DNA of 64,000 nt from Polyodon spathula (GCF_017654505.1 NC_054552.1:30106915-30170914); one strand, 5' to 3'; counted from the stretch's first letter, positions 1 to 14,704 are shown. Translations and numbers: made by a program. Notes: generated by a model not told the origin, from the letters alone.

Positions 1-274
1 TGATTTTATTTTGAGAATAAATTTGAGGTTTATTTTCTATTCTAATTTTTCTATTATATTACTTTAGCTAAAGAATATCAAGTGTTCGAAACATGGTCAG
101 GATTTGTTCTTTAAATCTGGTTCTTTAATTTTTGAGTGCAGAAAAGGGACTGGCGTGGCTTCAGAAGGATTTATTGTTGTGTTGAAGGAAACACTTTTAA
201 AGTACATACAAAATAAGTTAATTGAGGAATATAAATGCAATTTAAAACATCCTGTGCCAAGGTCACAAAGTTGA

Positions 275-456
<182 letters not shown>

Positions 457-977
457 TATAGGATTCTATTTTCCACTAGCCATAAAATATAGTACTCCCA
501 ATCTCTGATACATTAGTTGTCTTCAATATACATCTAAACCATCCAAACTTAAGAACACCATACAAAATGCATTCTATTGTAGTGGAGAACAGATATGTCA
601 GGGGACTGTCATTAAGACAGTGAATAAATCAGAATTATAACACTGCTATTGCAATATCTGTTGTATCTGTTGTACTACTGAGTAACAGAGCCTTGTCTGT
701 AAAGCAGTAAAAGCACTGATGTCTAATTTACCAGTTGCTAATTATTGATAAATAGGGTTTGTATTATATAGTGTCACTATAGTGTTTATTTATTTCAGGC
801 TTGAGTTGAAACACTAACAGATGCAGTGCAGTGCAACGAGGTTATAAATGTTTTGCGGGTAAACCAGTACTGTGTATACAGAATGGAAAACACAGTTATA
901 CATGGATTACTTTATTGATTTATGATCCATTAAAATAATAGTAATAACATAAAAAATAACCACAGGGTCTATTTTAA

Positions 978-1029
978 TGACGTAATCTGTGGCAGAACTA
1001 AATCCCGCCACCTCTTGATTCTATATAAA
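978..1029 (+). promoter_or_regulatory. Promoter-like module (CRE plus TATA)
   Basis: A CRE/ATF-like TGACGTAA at 978-985 is followed within 40 bases by TGTGG, a CCCGCC box and TATATAAA at 1022-1029. The spacing is right for a core promoter, but no recognisable gene lies downstream on this strand. It could belong to a lost retroelement or a non-coding transcript, or be chance. Confidence 0.25.
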
Positions 1030-4000
1030 CCCCACAGGTGTTTTCAGGTTGATACATTGTCCCTGCATAATACCCTTGAATACAATAAAAGGACAATGCA
1101 AACAGGTTGTGATGGAAGTTTAGGAGTTTTAGGTCATATTCAGAGCTGTGATTGTGTAGATTTTTGAAGTGTTGGGTACTTACTGGCTGTCGTAGATCTA
1201 TCTCTATTACTTTGTTATCCACTTCTTGTCTGCTAACAATGCTCCTGCCCTGGTGCTCAGTAGAACCCTGCTTCCAGTCAACCAGGCAGTGAAAGTGTCA
1301 CCACATAGCTGTCCAGCCCCTTGAGTAACGTGGTATTAAGCTCTTCAAACTCAGCCTGCCGATATGTAATCTCTTCAACGGCCTAAGAAACAATAATTGC
1401 TGCCAATCTAAAACGTCCCCTTCAATGTCAGTGTTCCGATGACATCTTCATTAGCATCTCTCTACACAGCGGTGCATGTAGCTGAACTGACTGACCTTGG
1501 ATACAGGCATCAATTACTGATTGCTTTTGATTGTAATAAGTTTACAAAAACCTTGTGATCAGTCTTGTGACCCTGCCTTTAATATATAAACTGTGATCCA
1601 TTGCATACTGTAGTCTTTTATAAATAATTTCAGAGTTAATACAAATGCATTATGTAAGCACTGGTGTAACGATATTAGAGTATTAAAACATTACTGTTCT
1701 GACTGTTTGTCTGTGTACTTCTCTTTTGTGTTTTTTTTGTTGCATTGTCTACACATTGACGAAAAGATCCAGAGTCAGGTTCACAAATATATTCTGGAGA
1801 GCAAATGTCCACAGTTTTTTTTATTCTTGCGGTGTTTGGTGGAAAATTGGAGCACAGAGTTTTGCTCTCTATTCCAGTCCACATTCACATAAATCTCCTA
1901 TTTTATTATATTCTAAATCTCCTACATTATAAAACTGCTGTTATCTCTCCATCAAAAGTTTATATAGGATCCAGAACTTGGAATCTTACTTTCTATCAAT
2001 CATGATCTGAAATTTCTAAAGTAAGCTGTAAAGAATTACTTCCACTAGTTCTGGAAGTCAGTTAGAGCTGTATGTGGAAATGTTGGTCTAGAAATGTTAA
2101 TCATTTAGAAAGTAATGGAATGTAAAATTAAATCAATAGATTTAGTTACACAACAGAAATCAGGCTTACTTGATATAATTTTCCTACAAATAGATCTGTT
2201 AATGAACCAGAATAATATCATAAAAAAACAGGAATGCTTTAGCATACAATGCATCTATTAATATTTTAAAAAGTAGGTAAGAATTTCAGGACATTAACAA
2301 ATATTAATTCTGCCTTTAACGTTTATATAAATGTATTGAAATGGAAATGTATGCAGTGAGAATAATGCTCTCTGCAAGTTATTAGTTTTTGCTTGCTGTG
2401 GGGCAAACCTGTTTAGAATGATGAAAGGCAAGACAGGACTACAGTTGTCTTCACGCTTTGCAGAACTACAAACTCACCACAGGGTTTATAGCAATAGGGC
2501 TCTTTGTCTACCACTGTGTATTGAATTAACCACATGCAAACTTTATCCTATCCAACCATAGTGCCCTGTATACACATGCCCCGCCTCTTCCTAAAACTTA
2601 ATTGTTCCCAGTAACCTCCCTGACAAGTATAAACTTAATTTGCACATCCCATTCAAATGTAATGGCCAAAAAAGGTTCAGTGGTTTCTTTCTAACAAGAA
2701 GATTCATGTGTGTCTTCGACATCATAAAAAAAAAAGAAAAAGAAACAGTTGATAGTTTATATTACTAGTACAGAGAGTATCTCATCATCATGACCTGTGG
2801 AATATAACGTTGGGCTCATTCCAAGAACAACTCATTCTATCAATCAACGCTGACCCGAGGGGACCCCTTGGAAATCAGCAGTCAGTGAAACTCAGAAAGC
2901 TGTCTCCGGATAAGAATAAAAATACAGTACACATCCAGCAGAGCCCTCCTTTAGAGTCATAGAGGTATCAGTTCAAATCTGGGGGAGGTCTCATTAGAAT
3001 TAGGGCTGTCTGAAGTATGTAAGTGTGTGCGTTTATCTGTGAAACCGATGCTGAAATACCACATATACCACGTAGAACTGTTTATTTTTAATTATAAAAC
3101 TAGTTTGCATATTCTCATAGGCAAAGCCTCAGTACTTAGTAGCAGGCAGCCAATTTGAAAGATTAAATACATTGCTTTCACCAGCTGCAATTGTATTTCT
3201 TTTTTTATATCATTAAGAGGTGAAATAGTTCATGTGACAGGTTGCAATTTGATATTAAATTTTTTATCAGCTACCGACATTCTTTTGAACACTAAGCCAG
3301 CACCAAAACCACTGAGACACTGAGACTGGAAACAGACAGCAACAGTTTGGAACTGGAGTAACATCAATAGCTTTAAACTGTGGATCTGATGGCTGGAGAG
3401 CTGGTGAAAACCACAGGAAGCAGGGAAAATGTATCTGAGAAATGAACAGCCATGCTGGCCCAATACGGGAAACCAACTCTTGAGATCTCATTCATCTGCT
3501 GGCGTGGTTGGGAGGTCAGCACAAGGGCTGAGTGGAGGGCTCCTCTGCTACAAACCTGATGCAGAATGAGTGCAGCTCTCAGAGCGAACTGTCTGCTCTT
3601 GACCAAGATTCCATCAGCCACAGGGCCTTAAGAGGTTGTGAATTCTCAAACATGCCTGGCAAGTTGTATGTGCAATTTAATCACTCACTAGATGTGAATT
3701 CCAGAGCAGGGATGCAGATGGGGCTACTTTAACCGACTAGACAGCAAGGTTTCTCAGAATACGTTTACTTTTAAAAGAAACCTTTTCTTTGAAATGAGTA
3801 GAGCAATTACAATACACTAACACAATCCCATTTGAATCAAAGGAAAAAAAAAAAAAAACATATAAACATATAAATATAAACATTTTCTCCCTACAAGACA
3901 GTTAAGATTATTTTTGTGCTGAACAGGTGTGTACCGTCACTACCCAGACAGATTTACAGGTTTGCTGGAGGAAGCCTACTTTTGAGGGGGGACTAGTATT

Positions 4001-4597
4001 TTTTTTTTTAGACAGACTCTATCTAGGCATAGTAGCTTCCGCTAAAAAACAATAATAAAAGCTTTCTGAACTGTCACTCATATTCCACTCAAACTTCAAA
4101 AAACTCTGGGAGCCAGTAAAGTGAATATGGCTGTAAATGCACAAAGCAAACATTGCAGAGCAAATGTCCAGTAAACAGCAATCCAGCAGCTACTCAAAGA
4201 TATAATCTCCTATTAAATATTTATGAAGCTGCAGACACAAATCATATAATTGCAGTCCAAGTCACCAAACACACCGACCAATTAGAGAGATTTAATTAAC
4301 AGGAACATTTGCGAGCAATTAGCTGCAATCTACGTGACAGTTAAAACCTGGAAGCTCATTTACATGGGAAACATTTCAAGAGAAGGTAATTAATTCACAT
4401 CACTGTGCTTAAAATAAAAACCTCCTGTATACATGTTCATGAAACTTAAGCCTGTTTAGCTAATCAGGCAATAACAATACATGTTTTAATAATTCTACAA
4501 TATAAACAGTACAGAAAACACTATTTCACATCTCCAGTTGTGATCTGTGTTCTTTAGATATTATAAACAAGATGCCCTGTTCGAATCCCAGCTCAGC

Positions 4598-4652
<55 letters not shown>
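4598..4652. repeat. (TAT)n microsatellite
   Basis: About 18 uninterrupted ATT units. The left side carries a tRNA box-B-like GTTCGAATCC ten bases before the repeat. That hints that the microsatellite grew inside an old tRNA-derived SINE, but no box A is evident. Confidence 0.9.
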
Positions 4653-6824
4653 GAAGCTTCTGTTTCGCACCCCATAGTGTTAATGCCTTGAAATCTTTTT
4701 GCCCATCTTCTGGTGCTCCAATAGGCTCCACTGCTCAGCTGTGATTTTGTATACCAGCAGCATGGCTTGTTAGAGGTACTCCATCGCCACTCTGGGCACG
4801 TAACATGTGTAAAACATTTTTTATTTGACATTTAACCAGTTACAGTATCTATAGCTATATGGGGCACAAGGTGTGTGGGAAACTATTGCCGTTCGGCTCA
4901 AGGTCAAATAATAAAAGTCAGCAGCGCCTGTTTTGTGACATTTTTCACTACATGAGAAGACAATATTTTATCATTAGTTTTTTTTTGCAAAGTTTCTATT
5001 CTATTTTCCAAAGGAAAGGTACTTTTTCCATTTAATTTTAAAAAAAAAGTACATCAGCAAATTATTGGGAAGAACGTAAGATTGGTTTATTGGTGATGAA
5101 ATGGGTTTTCATTTCTTTAGGGTAGATAAGAAAACTAATCAGAAAGCTGTCTTGTTATCTGCCAGAAAACCTTTCTTCATTGCATTCATTTATTAACCCT
5201 ACTGGTAATATCACATTGTATGTCCACCAGGCATCGGATGGCATATTTAATATTATTTAATCACTCATCGGTGGAGTGCTATGGTCTGAATAGCTCCAGT
5301 ACAATTAGACAATTATATTTTACTGTAATTACATGTACTGTTTGATGTAACAAAGGTGTAAGTACAGTGAAACTGCAGAGTAGACAGGGATGGAAATAGA
5401 TCCATTCTTGGTTTTACTATGAGTTTAACAGAACACACCCGCGCTTGTCATCTGTACACTGTAGCTAATCAGGCTCATTTTACAACCTGGAATGGGAGGA
5501 GTCTATGTAATAGGAGTCTTAATACCCTTCTCCACTTGCGCATCTCCACTGGCACATTGCCATCCCTGGAAGGGTAGGTAAGTTAGCTATATTTTAAAGT
5601 GTATCCATTTTGATTCCATCAGTTCAAAATAACAATACAAAAACTCAAACTGCACGAGACAATATATACCCAATACATACCAGTAAGCTTAAAGTAAAGA
5701 GCTTTCGACTACAGGTACAATCATTCTACGTTGTGAGTGGTGTGTTTTCTAATTCTGAATAGTCACAGCGGGTTTGGTCTTCCAGGAATATCAGTAGTGC
5801 AGGAAGGTTAAACAGTACCCCTGCCCATGTTACGAGTGATCTGTGAACAGATCAGTTGCCCCCGGATTCAACCTCGACCAAAATTCAGCCTCTGCAAAAT
5901 ATGAAGGGCAAGCAAAGTGCACCTCTACATTGATAAAAATCAGCTTCATGAAATATTATACACGGAAATAAATACAAAGAAAACATGCTGTTCATCTCAA
6001 TGATACCTATTGTCAAATGTCCGTAGACCTTTCCAAATTTAATAAATGTTGATGCCTTTTCAGGCACACTTACAATGATTACTCATGGTAACTGCAGGCT
6101 TTTCCAGGGTCATTGAATATGCTTTGCTATGCATCTCTAGCATGATAAATTGTATGCGACTATACAAATGGCCACCAATCGAAATACTGTTGTAAACATA
6201 TGCTTTTGCAAATGGAATGCCATGAGGTTACATTGCTGTGGAATCTTGAGATGCCTGTTAGCCAAAAGGTGTCATTCAAATGTAAACTGTATTGTATTGC
6301 AGCTTATGATATAGCAACGACCGCCGCTGCATACAAATTTGGAAAAATTTAACAAGCAACCAATTACCAGAGAAAAATGCATTTCTAAATCAGACAGAAA
6401 TAAGAGATAAGCATGCCTGAAGTTGTACAAAAGATTATGTTCTCCATGCTGGTGGTTAACTCGGCCACATAATGGGTGTATTACTGCACAAGCAGTGCTC
6501 CCTGGAGCACTCATTACCTCCGCTTTACGACTGACATATGGTTTTTTATGCAGTTCAATTCCCATTCTGATCGAAGGGCCATTGATTTGCACCTGTTTTT
6601 TTTTTGTTTTTTTTGTGATTCGTAGTTTGCCAGCCATGAATTGTTCATGAAGGTCATTCTTTCTTTTCTCTCATATCACTCAACTCTCAAAGCTCATTAA
6701 TAAAGATAAAACGTGGTCATTAAATTCTGCCTCTAAAACAATTTTATAGACAGCTTACCTAGTTCATTTCCCTTTCAGTTTAATTTGTTTTAGTATTTTG
6801 ATTTGTGTTTTATTTTATTTGCGC

Positions 6825-6827
<3 letters not shown>

Positions 6828-6911
<84 letters not shown>

Positions 6912-6930
6912 CACACACACACATATATAT
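6828..6930. repeat. (TA)n-(CA)n compound microsatellite
   Basis: About 74 bases of TA repeat, then about ten CA units, then four AT units. It shares its TA-then-CA order with the tracts at 11.6, 14.7 and 36.4 kb. Confidence 0.95.
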
Positions 6931-8788
6931 GGTTTATTCAATCTTTTCAAATGTGACTTGCATGACGATAGTGTCTTAGGGCACGGATAGATTTATTCAA
7001 TCTTTCCAGAACTGTCGTCATATCATTGCCTAGTTTAGTCTTCTGATTTCCACGAGTGCACCTCATCGCTACGGCATGTACACAAATGGTGAAATGGGCC
7101 GCTGTTTCTATTGATGTAAAAAGTTGGAAATGGTTCGAGCTCCTGAAAATCAGACACAAGTTGCCGAACAATTGGGCGTTTCCCGTTGTGGCGAGTTGCT
7201 TCACCAATAACGTGCATGTCTTGTATATTGCTGCTTCATTTTCTAACGTGTGCACGGGTGCTGTTCTAATCTAGTTTGACAGTTTATTAAAGTCAGTGTG
7301 TCTGTTTATTATCATACAATTACCTATTGCTTTTCTTTTACTTATTCAGTTCATTTTATATTTTGATGCACGTGCGTCATGACAAGTAATAGAATACATA
7401 TTTATTAATTCATACTGAGTCTGGTGGTAATTCCATATATAGAATTTTTTTGCTTCAATACTTATATCACATGCCAGTACTTGTACGGTATACAGCATTA
7501 GTTATAGTATGACAGGCTTTCATCTTATTACAAGCTAGCTTCAGGGTGCTGGCATTTAATTAAGACTCATCTTTGGCTCTTAGTTGACCAGACAGTGCCT
7601 GCTTAATGGGCTGCAGTCCTTTTCCTGTTTGATCTGAGGGTGGTTTTCATAGGGTTCATCCTGTGGGCTCTTATCGTCATTGAATTAATTCAGAGAAGAA
7701 TAGCATTATTTAATTTGTAATGCATCAGTAGCATTATTTTTTTCTTTAGCATTATTTTTTCTTTCCTCAACAAAATCGGATTTTCCGATACATAAATTTG
7801 GAAACGGGAAAGTGGAGCGCCAGGTAAAAATAGCTCAATGTTCTTCCTTTAACAGATTTAGCTCTTCTGTCTCCCCAGAGTAAAGATATGTACAATAGAC
7901 TGTAGACTGTACAGCCTGGATGGAAGCGGGAGCAGTTGTTCAAACATGCCCTCTTTGGAATTGGAGTGATCTTGACATTCAGTTCTGTATTAAAATGCTG
8001 TTTTGAATATGAAATCTAATATTTAAACAGCTGTTTGTTCTGGCAATACATTTTAAACAGCATTGTATGGTACAGTATTTGACTTGTTATATAGTGCATG
8101 GCTGCAAAATCCTCTTCAGCCACTATGATTCTATCACTAGGATACAGGTCACATAAAAATTACAATAAAAATAAAAAAAGACAAAATGCTTCTATCATCA
8201 GGCATGGATTTCATTCCTGAAAAAGGTGTTCAGATTTGTCACCCCACCCACTCTCTCAAAGTGACATAGCATTTCTATAATTCTTACTTAGCTACAGTAC
8301 ATGGGTAGATGGTACCATGATATTAGAACCTTGTCTTTGATTTAGCATATTAGTTTCTGATCTTCAAATGAGTTCCTACTATCTGCTTCTGATTGATGCT
8401 CCAATGCAGTTATGATAGCAGTCTCACCCAACACTTTCCACTTAGGTATTAATTACACACTGCTGTTATTAATTACAACAGGATTTCCTTTGAAAACATA
8501 CTGCATTTTCTTAAAGGCAATATAAACCCAACTTGAATAATGAATAACACTTTGTCAGAAGATCTACTTTTCGTTCTCCTCCAGCATCATGGGGTTTTAT
8601 CTTTTTTTTTTTAGACATGTGGACCTCAAGTGTTTCCACGGCTATCCAGGGCTATAACAATAATTATGATTACCTATTCTCACATCACATTCACATACAC
8701 ATATCTTCCTACCTTACAATATCTTAAACATTTGCATGTGGATACTCTGAAGTCATGAATAGAATAAAAGTTTTAAAAAGAATCAGAT

Positions 8789-9050
8789 AGGGCTGTGGAG
8801 TGCAGGATGCACCCTATAGTCTGGGGATCGTAGATTCGAGTCCAGGCTATGTCACAGCCAACCGTGACCGGGAGTTGATCGGGGGTGACGCACAATTGGC
8901 CGAGCACTGCACGGGTAGGGAGGGCTTAGGTCAGCAGGAGAATCCACAGCTCACTGCGCATTGGTGCCCCTTGTGGCTGATAGGGTGCCTGTGGTTCTGC
9001 AGTGGAGCTGCCAGATCTGTGTTGAATATGTATACTTGTTGCACTTGATT
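8789..9050 (+). mobile_element. tRNA-derived SINE
   Basis: The segment begins with a tRNA-like head (GGGCTGTGGAGTGCAGG) and has a good RNA polymerase III box B, GATTCGAGTCC, at 8833-8843. The body contains GCACAATTGGCCGAGC and GGTAGGGAGGGCTTAGGTC, which I recall from tRNA-derived SINEs in fish genomes (recognised from memory, not searched). The 3' boundary is uncertain, placed near the ATATG/TTGTTGCACTTG stretch. The open frame crossing it is incidental. Confidence 0.65.
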
Positions 9051-9956
9051 TTTATTCAAAATGAAACCTTTCAGGAATACCATGCAGTGGTTTCTGGCAC
9101 ATCTTCCACATGACAGGATGATAACCACCACAGCTGTAGACCAGGGCAGAGTTTCAGCCAACTGAGACTTGGCCAGGCTTGATCAGAGCAAGCTTGGGTA
9201 AATACCAATAAACCCGAGCTCCCTGCAGTATGGAAGCCAGGTTCAGTGATTGTTATAGATGCCTTGCTGATAAATACTGCAAGAGGCGAAACATGGAGAA
9301 AAGCTTTAGAATAGGATATGGTTTTAAAAGTCACTCCGTCTGTTTTTGCAGCTACTGTGCAAAAAAAACCTCCAAAAAAAAACGCAAAAACAAAACCTAT
9401 TTTTTCATGGAATGTGTAATATTTTCCACTTAAGACCTATAATAAATGTTCTGTTTTGAAAAAGGTGAGTCACACTGTAGACACTAAATACATTTTAATA
9501 TGTATAAAAGTAAATAATAATTATGTGTCCTAAATTCTTGACACGATATTAACATGTTATACTCTTTCCGGTTTGGCCCGAGTGCTAGGGTTAAAGTCAG
9601 TGAATCGATACTCTACAGAATATCTTTAGAATTTACTTTAATTAGAATTGACTTGATGGTTGAACTACACCTCTGCCTATAATTGCATTACGTATCAACT
9701 TCAGCACATGGAAACCATTTTGAAAACACAATATTTTAAGTGTTTTTACTCTTTCCTACACTTCTCGGAATCAGTATGTGGGTTAACTGAATTTTCCATG
9801 CCAAACCAATGAGGCGAATTTATATACATTAGTCCAAAAATGAGCTATCAAAAGTAGGTTTCTGATTTACTAAGACTAATGAAGTCCCAGAAGAAAATCA
9901 CTCACATGTTTCTGAGTTTAGATTATGCTGATTACTGTTTTCTATAAAGGGGCACA

Positions 9957-10166
9957 GTGATACGTATCATCAAGAACCAACAAGCCACATGCGCTTTAGT
10001 CATTGGAGAATTCCCTGTCTTGCTGGATTCTCTCATGTTGGTTTTAAGTAAAATACATAGTTACACAGTTAAAGACTTTGACCCAGTTGCATATCTAAAA
10101 GGCGCTGTCTTAGATGTGATGGAAGAGGCACGTTCCCTCATGGAACTTAAAGTTAAGAATCCCAGG
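9957..10166 (+). other. Possible unidentified exon
   Basis: An open frame of about 70 residues has a protein-like composition: hydrophobic and charged residues alternate as in amphipathic helices, for example LLDSLMLVLSKIHSY and AVLDVMEEARSLMELK. It is bounded by ACAG on the left (a poor pyrimidine tract precedes it) and by CAG|GTGAAT, a good splice donor, at the right end exactly where the frame would close. A stop codon lies just upstream in frame. I do not recognise the family. It could be an exon of an unseen gene, a transposon-derived fragment, or chance. Confidence 0.25.
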
Positions 10167-11632
10167 TGAATCATTTTGTCGCAAAATACTGAGTTTGTTT
10201 TTTTTGGAGAGGCATGAAATAAAAATAAAATGTTTTAACAAAAATAGTCTGATTCATATTCATGAAGTAATAAGCAGAGCAATAAGTGGGGTAGTGAAAC
10301 AGCTCAGTGGTTCCACTGTTTCTTAGGCAGTGTATATAAAATGAAGGGCTGGAGGGTCAGCTTATGGGAGACAGAGAATGAGTCAGCACCATAACCTGTA
10401 CTTCTGAATAAGCAATATTCCATTTCTGGGGATCAGCATAATAGATTTGTGCTAAAGAAGGTTTTGTTAAGCGACCGAGTCAATTTGTTTTCAGCACACA
10501 CCATCAGATGTAAAAAACTGCAATATATAGACAATGTCTTTCACATTGTTTGGACTGATTAGTGAAGCTATAAACCCCCCCAGAATTTATTAGGCAGTTT
10601 TGCTCACAGTGTACAAAGACATTTAACAGCCTCTATGCTTCAGATCACCACATTACTTGGTACATTCGTTACAACCATGTGCTTTGCATCCTCCCATTTT
10701 TCCCTGCTTGTATCCGTGCTGAAAAAGGTAATTTTCAATTTAAATTCAGCGTGTACTGTTTTTGCGCTCTATGGTTTCGTAAAGCTGGCACTAAAGCTAA
10801 AACATGGCTGTACTGATGCTTTCAGGGGATGGCTGTTAGTGCTGCCTCCATTGTCAATGAAAACCACCACGTGCCATTCCTCTGTGACAGTCGTATATAA
10901 TGCACTGAACCTGCCTGTGGACAGTCATCCATGTGTATCATTGTACAAGCTGTGAATGGTACACCGTCTTCCACCCTATTCTTAGACAAAGGGTTTAATC
11001 TTTTTTTTGTTTTACCAGCATTAAGAGGTTCTGTGGAAAGCTCAGTAGCCCCAGAAGTATTTTTTGTGACTGTTCCTTTATTAATAACGGACCTGGTATT
11101 CGTATGAGGCAAAATGACGTTCAGTGAAGCAGACCATTTGTTTTATTGGAAACCCATGTTTTTTGTTCCTATTGTAACCCTTTGTTACATCAAAAATCAT
11201 AGTCTTTTAGAGAATTTTATTTATTATTAGAGAAAATTATAAAAACAGTGGGCATCAGTTCCTTTTTATGAATGTATAGTGCTAGTGGAAGCCGATCTTG
11301 AGCCGAGCAGAGTCAGTGTAACTAGCAGCAACCACCCTCTTCCAGTCACGAGGTGAAACGAAAACAAACAAAACCAAAGAAAATGGCAGCACGTCCAGGT
11401 CACCTGTATCAGGTTTAAATAAGCAAAAGGTCCCCGTCCCGGTCCCCATAAGCTGAAATGGGTAGAACGGTAAAACTCTTTACCTGGCTACACTATGTTA
11501 AACAGCTGTTCAGATTCTGTTAGTACTGGATGGGGATTCTAGATGTCTCCCTTTTTTTTTTATGCCTCATTTCTAGGAACTGCATGTTGGCTAGCGGCAG
11601 AATTATAAATTAGAAAAAACTGCTTTCGGATA

Positions 11633-11669
11633 GATATATATATATACACACACATAGACACACACAAAC
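11633..11669. repeat. Short (TA)n-(CA)n microsatellite
   Basis: A short TA tract runs into an interrupted CACACA tract with TAGACA breaks. Confidence 0.85.
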
Positions 11670-13027
11670 ATATTAGAGCTCTTTATAAAACGATCATTCA
11701 GTTATTCAGGTAACCTTTCCACAAGTGAGGGTCATTTTTGTGAACTGGGCTAATTTACCATTCCAATTGAAACAAGTGAGGAAATACTGCTTGGATTTGT
11801 ATGGACTGCTGTTCTCCAGAGTAAGAACATCAGCAATCATCCCAAATCCAAGCAGCTGTTTTGACCCACGTCCATTTACTCCCAGTCAATTTCAGAGACC
11901 CCAGCTAGAATATGTGCACCCCTTCACACCTGTAATAGATACATGGACAATAGATAGCTATAATGACAGTTTACTCATGAAGCACAAGCACACCGTTAAG
12001 CATAATGCACTCCAGTGCATGTCAATCTTTATGAAACTGGCACAGTGGGGTGAGCATAATTGATATGATGGTAGATATCAACATACTGTAATAGATACAC
12101 AGATAGACAGCTACAAATATGTCCGTCTTCAGTATCTCACAAATGTTGACAAATATTCTAATCAAATGTAAAACACTGGCTTTGTATGTTTCTATCTATC
12201 TATTGCACACCAGCAGAGCTAGAACAACAGTATGTAAATGTACCAATGAAGCACCATTTTAAATGTTGTACTGGGGTTAAGTTACTTGCAAGCATGATTT
12301 GTATTAGCCAGAACTGAATCCCATATTGTCATTTCCTCAAGTCAATAAATTCCATTCTCAGTACAATGACAGGCAAGCACTGGCTAATACCTTCAGCTCT
12401 AAATATTGATGTACCCATCAGACAAATGCAGTCTACTCTTCATTCAGTATTGTTTTCTGTTCTACTCTGCCCATAATTCAGTAGGATTTGTCTTAAGGTG
12501 CAGTTCAGAAGAAAAAGCTGTTGATCCATTTGGTAAAAACAGAAACATGGACTGATATGACCAGTTCCACACTGACAAGCCAGTAGACAGAGTTTCATTA
12601 CAGTATGGTAAATGAGACTGGAATTGCTACATTTTATTAAAGAAAAGCTTGGCATATTATTCAGATAGACAGGAAACACAGAAACTTCTACAAAACTATT
12701 TTCTTTCCAGAATGTAAGTGTGGCGGTCGAGAGAGAGAAATAAATAAATAAAAACCTTACCTTGTTTACACTTGGGCAAAAGACAGATTATCTGCACACT
12801 GAGAAGAAAATTGTTATTTTCGCTGAAGTTTTTCTCTTGACAAAATGCTCAATTTAAATCTACTCATGGGAACCTTAAAAGAAGACCCCATCACCAGCTT
12901 CCATCTCCAGCTATTCAGTCTTTCCCTGTCCCCTTTTATTCTGGTATCTTTCCTGCTGACCACAAGGACTACTGCACGGACATGAAAGCAAAAAAAAAAC
13001 ACTTTACAGTTTTCAAACCTTATATTA

Positions 13028-13082
13028 TGTGTGTGCGTGTTTGTGTGTGTGTGTATGCATGTCAGTGTGTGTGTGAGTGTGT
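13028..13082. repeat. Imperfect (GT)n microsatellite
   Basis: GT units interrupted by GC, TT, ATGCAT and CA, so an ageing repeat. Confidence 0.9.
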
Positions 13083-14656
13083 ACAGTTCCCTTGGCGTTA
13101 TGCTTTTCACCCACTCCTGTAAACTGCAGTGTTAAGCACTAGATTCTAACACTGCCATTTGCTTTCCTGCATCAGTACTTGTACAACAGTACATAATTTA
13201 GCGATGACAAAGTGCTGTAACAGCAATTTAATGAACCCTACTGTCCCTGATGAGCAAACAATCTACACAATTGACCTTTTACCCATTTTTTTAAGACTTA
13301 ATATGTGGAGACCAGGAAATACATTAAATAAGGGGTTTATTTTTCACACAGTAACCAGCTTGTGGGAATAGGGGTTGAGGGAGCTGAAGATAAATGTGCA
13401 AAGTTAGAAATGAACACAATACAGGGCATTGAAATACAATTTAAATTATTAAACTACTTCCATTTCCCATGACCTGCACAGCCTTGCTGGAAAATCTCAT
13501 CAAAGTGAATGGGGAAAAAAATACGGTAAGATAGCAGACTTGTGAACAATAAGATGCCAGGTTGAGACAGTGAACTTTGTGTCTTGTTAAATTTAGTACT
13601 CTATACACAAATCACAATGTGTAGTCTGGAATCCTTACAATATTAAAATACAAATAAGGTGAGTAATTGTATTGCTCATAACCTACTGTGATGATGTCAT
13701 CGAACAATCTCAGGTTCTGTGAGGATGCAGTGTAGAGCCAGACAAGAGAGGTGAAAAATAATCACCTAGCAACCTTGGGCTAAACTAATAAAGCTTTCTA
13801 TTTCTGGCTCTTCATAATCTTATAACTTATGTATGTGTAAAGCACTGTGAAATGAGATGGAGCAGATGTGGTGCCTTCCAGCATCAAACAAAGTAAATAG
13901 TGCTCGAAAGATATACCATTAAAATGACTTATCTTAAATATAATCTACTTTAAAATGACTTGTGTGTCTGCTGGAAATGTTTCCAAAGGAAAGTGAAACT
14001 GTGATATTTGCCTATTATTCCAGTGGAACTATCTATTTTTGATACGCAAACCAATATAAATAGTTCTTTAAAGACAAAAGCGTATTTTTCTAAAATGCTT
14101 CATTTTGATAAAGTAACTTAGGTTCACATGATTGAAGTGATAAAGCATGTACAGGAATGTATGGGAAAGAAAGAAATATGGTAAACAATGAACAACAGTA
14201 ACCTTGGACAAGAGAGTAGTTAGTGGTTGGTTGCACTTGGGTGGTGTAACAGCTGAATAAGCCAACTAGGGTATAAATAGCAGGCACACACAGACAGAGA
14301 AGCTTTCAATATATCCAGGATCATCATTGACCACCTGTGTGTCAGTCTGAGGGCTCTCTCCAGATAGAGTGACTTGATCAATTGCCTTATCTCTGTTAAT
14401 ACTAGTGGCATGCATTGTGTCTAAATAATAACGTTAGACGGTAAAGTGGGTATTTGAAACCAATAAATGGTAAACTTTGAAACATGGTCTGGTCTCATTC
14501 ATATAGCGTAACAAAAGTAATTAATTCCACGCTTACCTTAATTCACAAACCTTGCCTACTTTATTACAAAACAGCTTGTTTTGTGTGGCGAACTGTTCTG
14601 CTTCTTCTTCCTGTTGCCCTTAGTTTGTTCCAACATGCAACTGCATAATACGGGAA

Positions 14657-14659
<3 letters not shown>

Positions 14660-14704
<45 letters not shown>

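Noticed and set aside
4526..4831. Minus-strand frame with a long Ile run
   Set aside because: The Ile run is the translated ATT microsatellite.
6947..7255. 102-residue minus-strand frame beside a microsatellite
   Set aside because: Parts look protein-like, but three frames over the same bases are open and none matches a family I know; left as unexplained.
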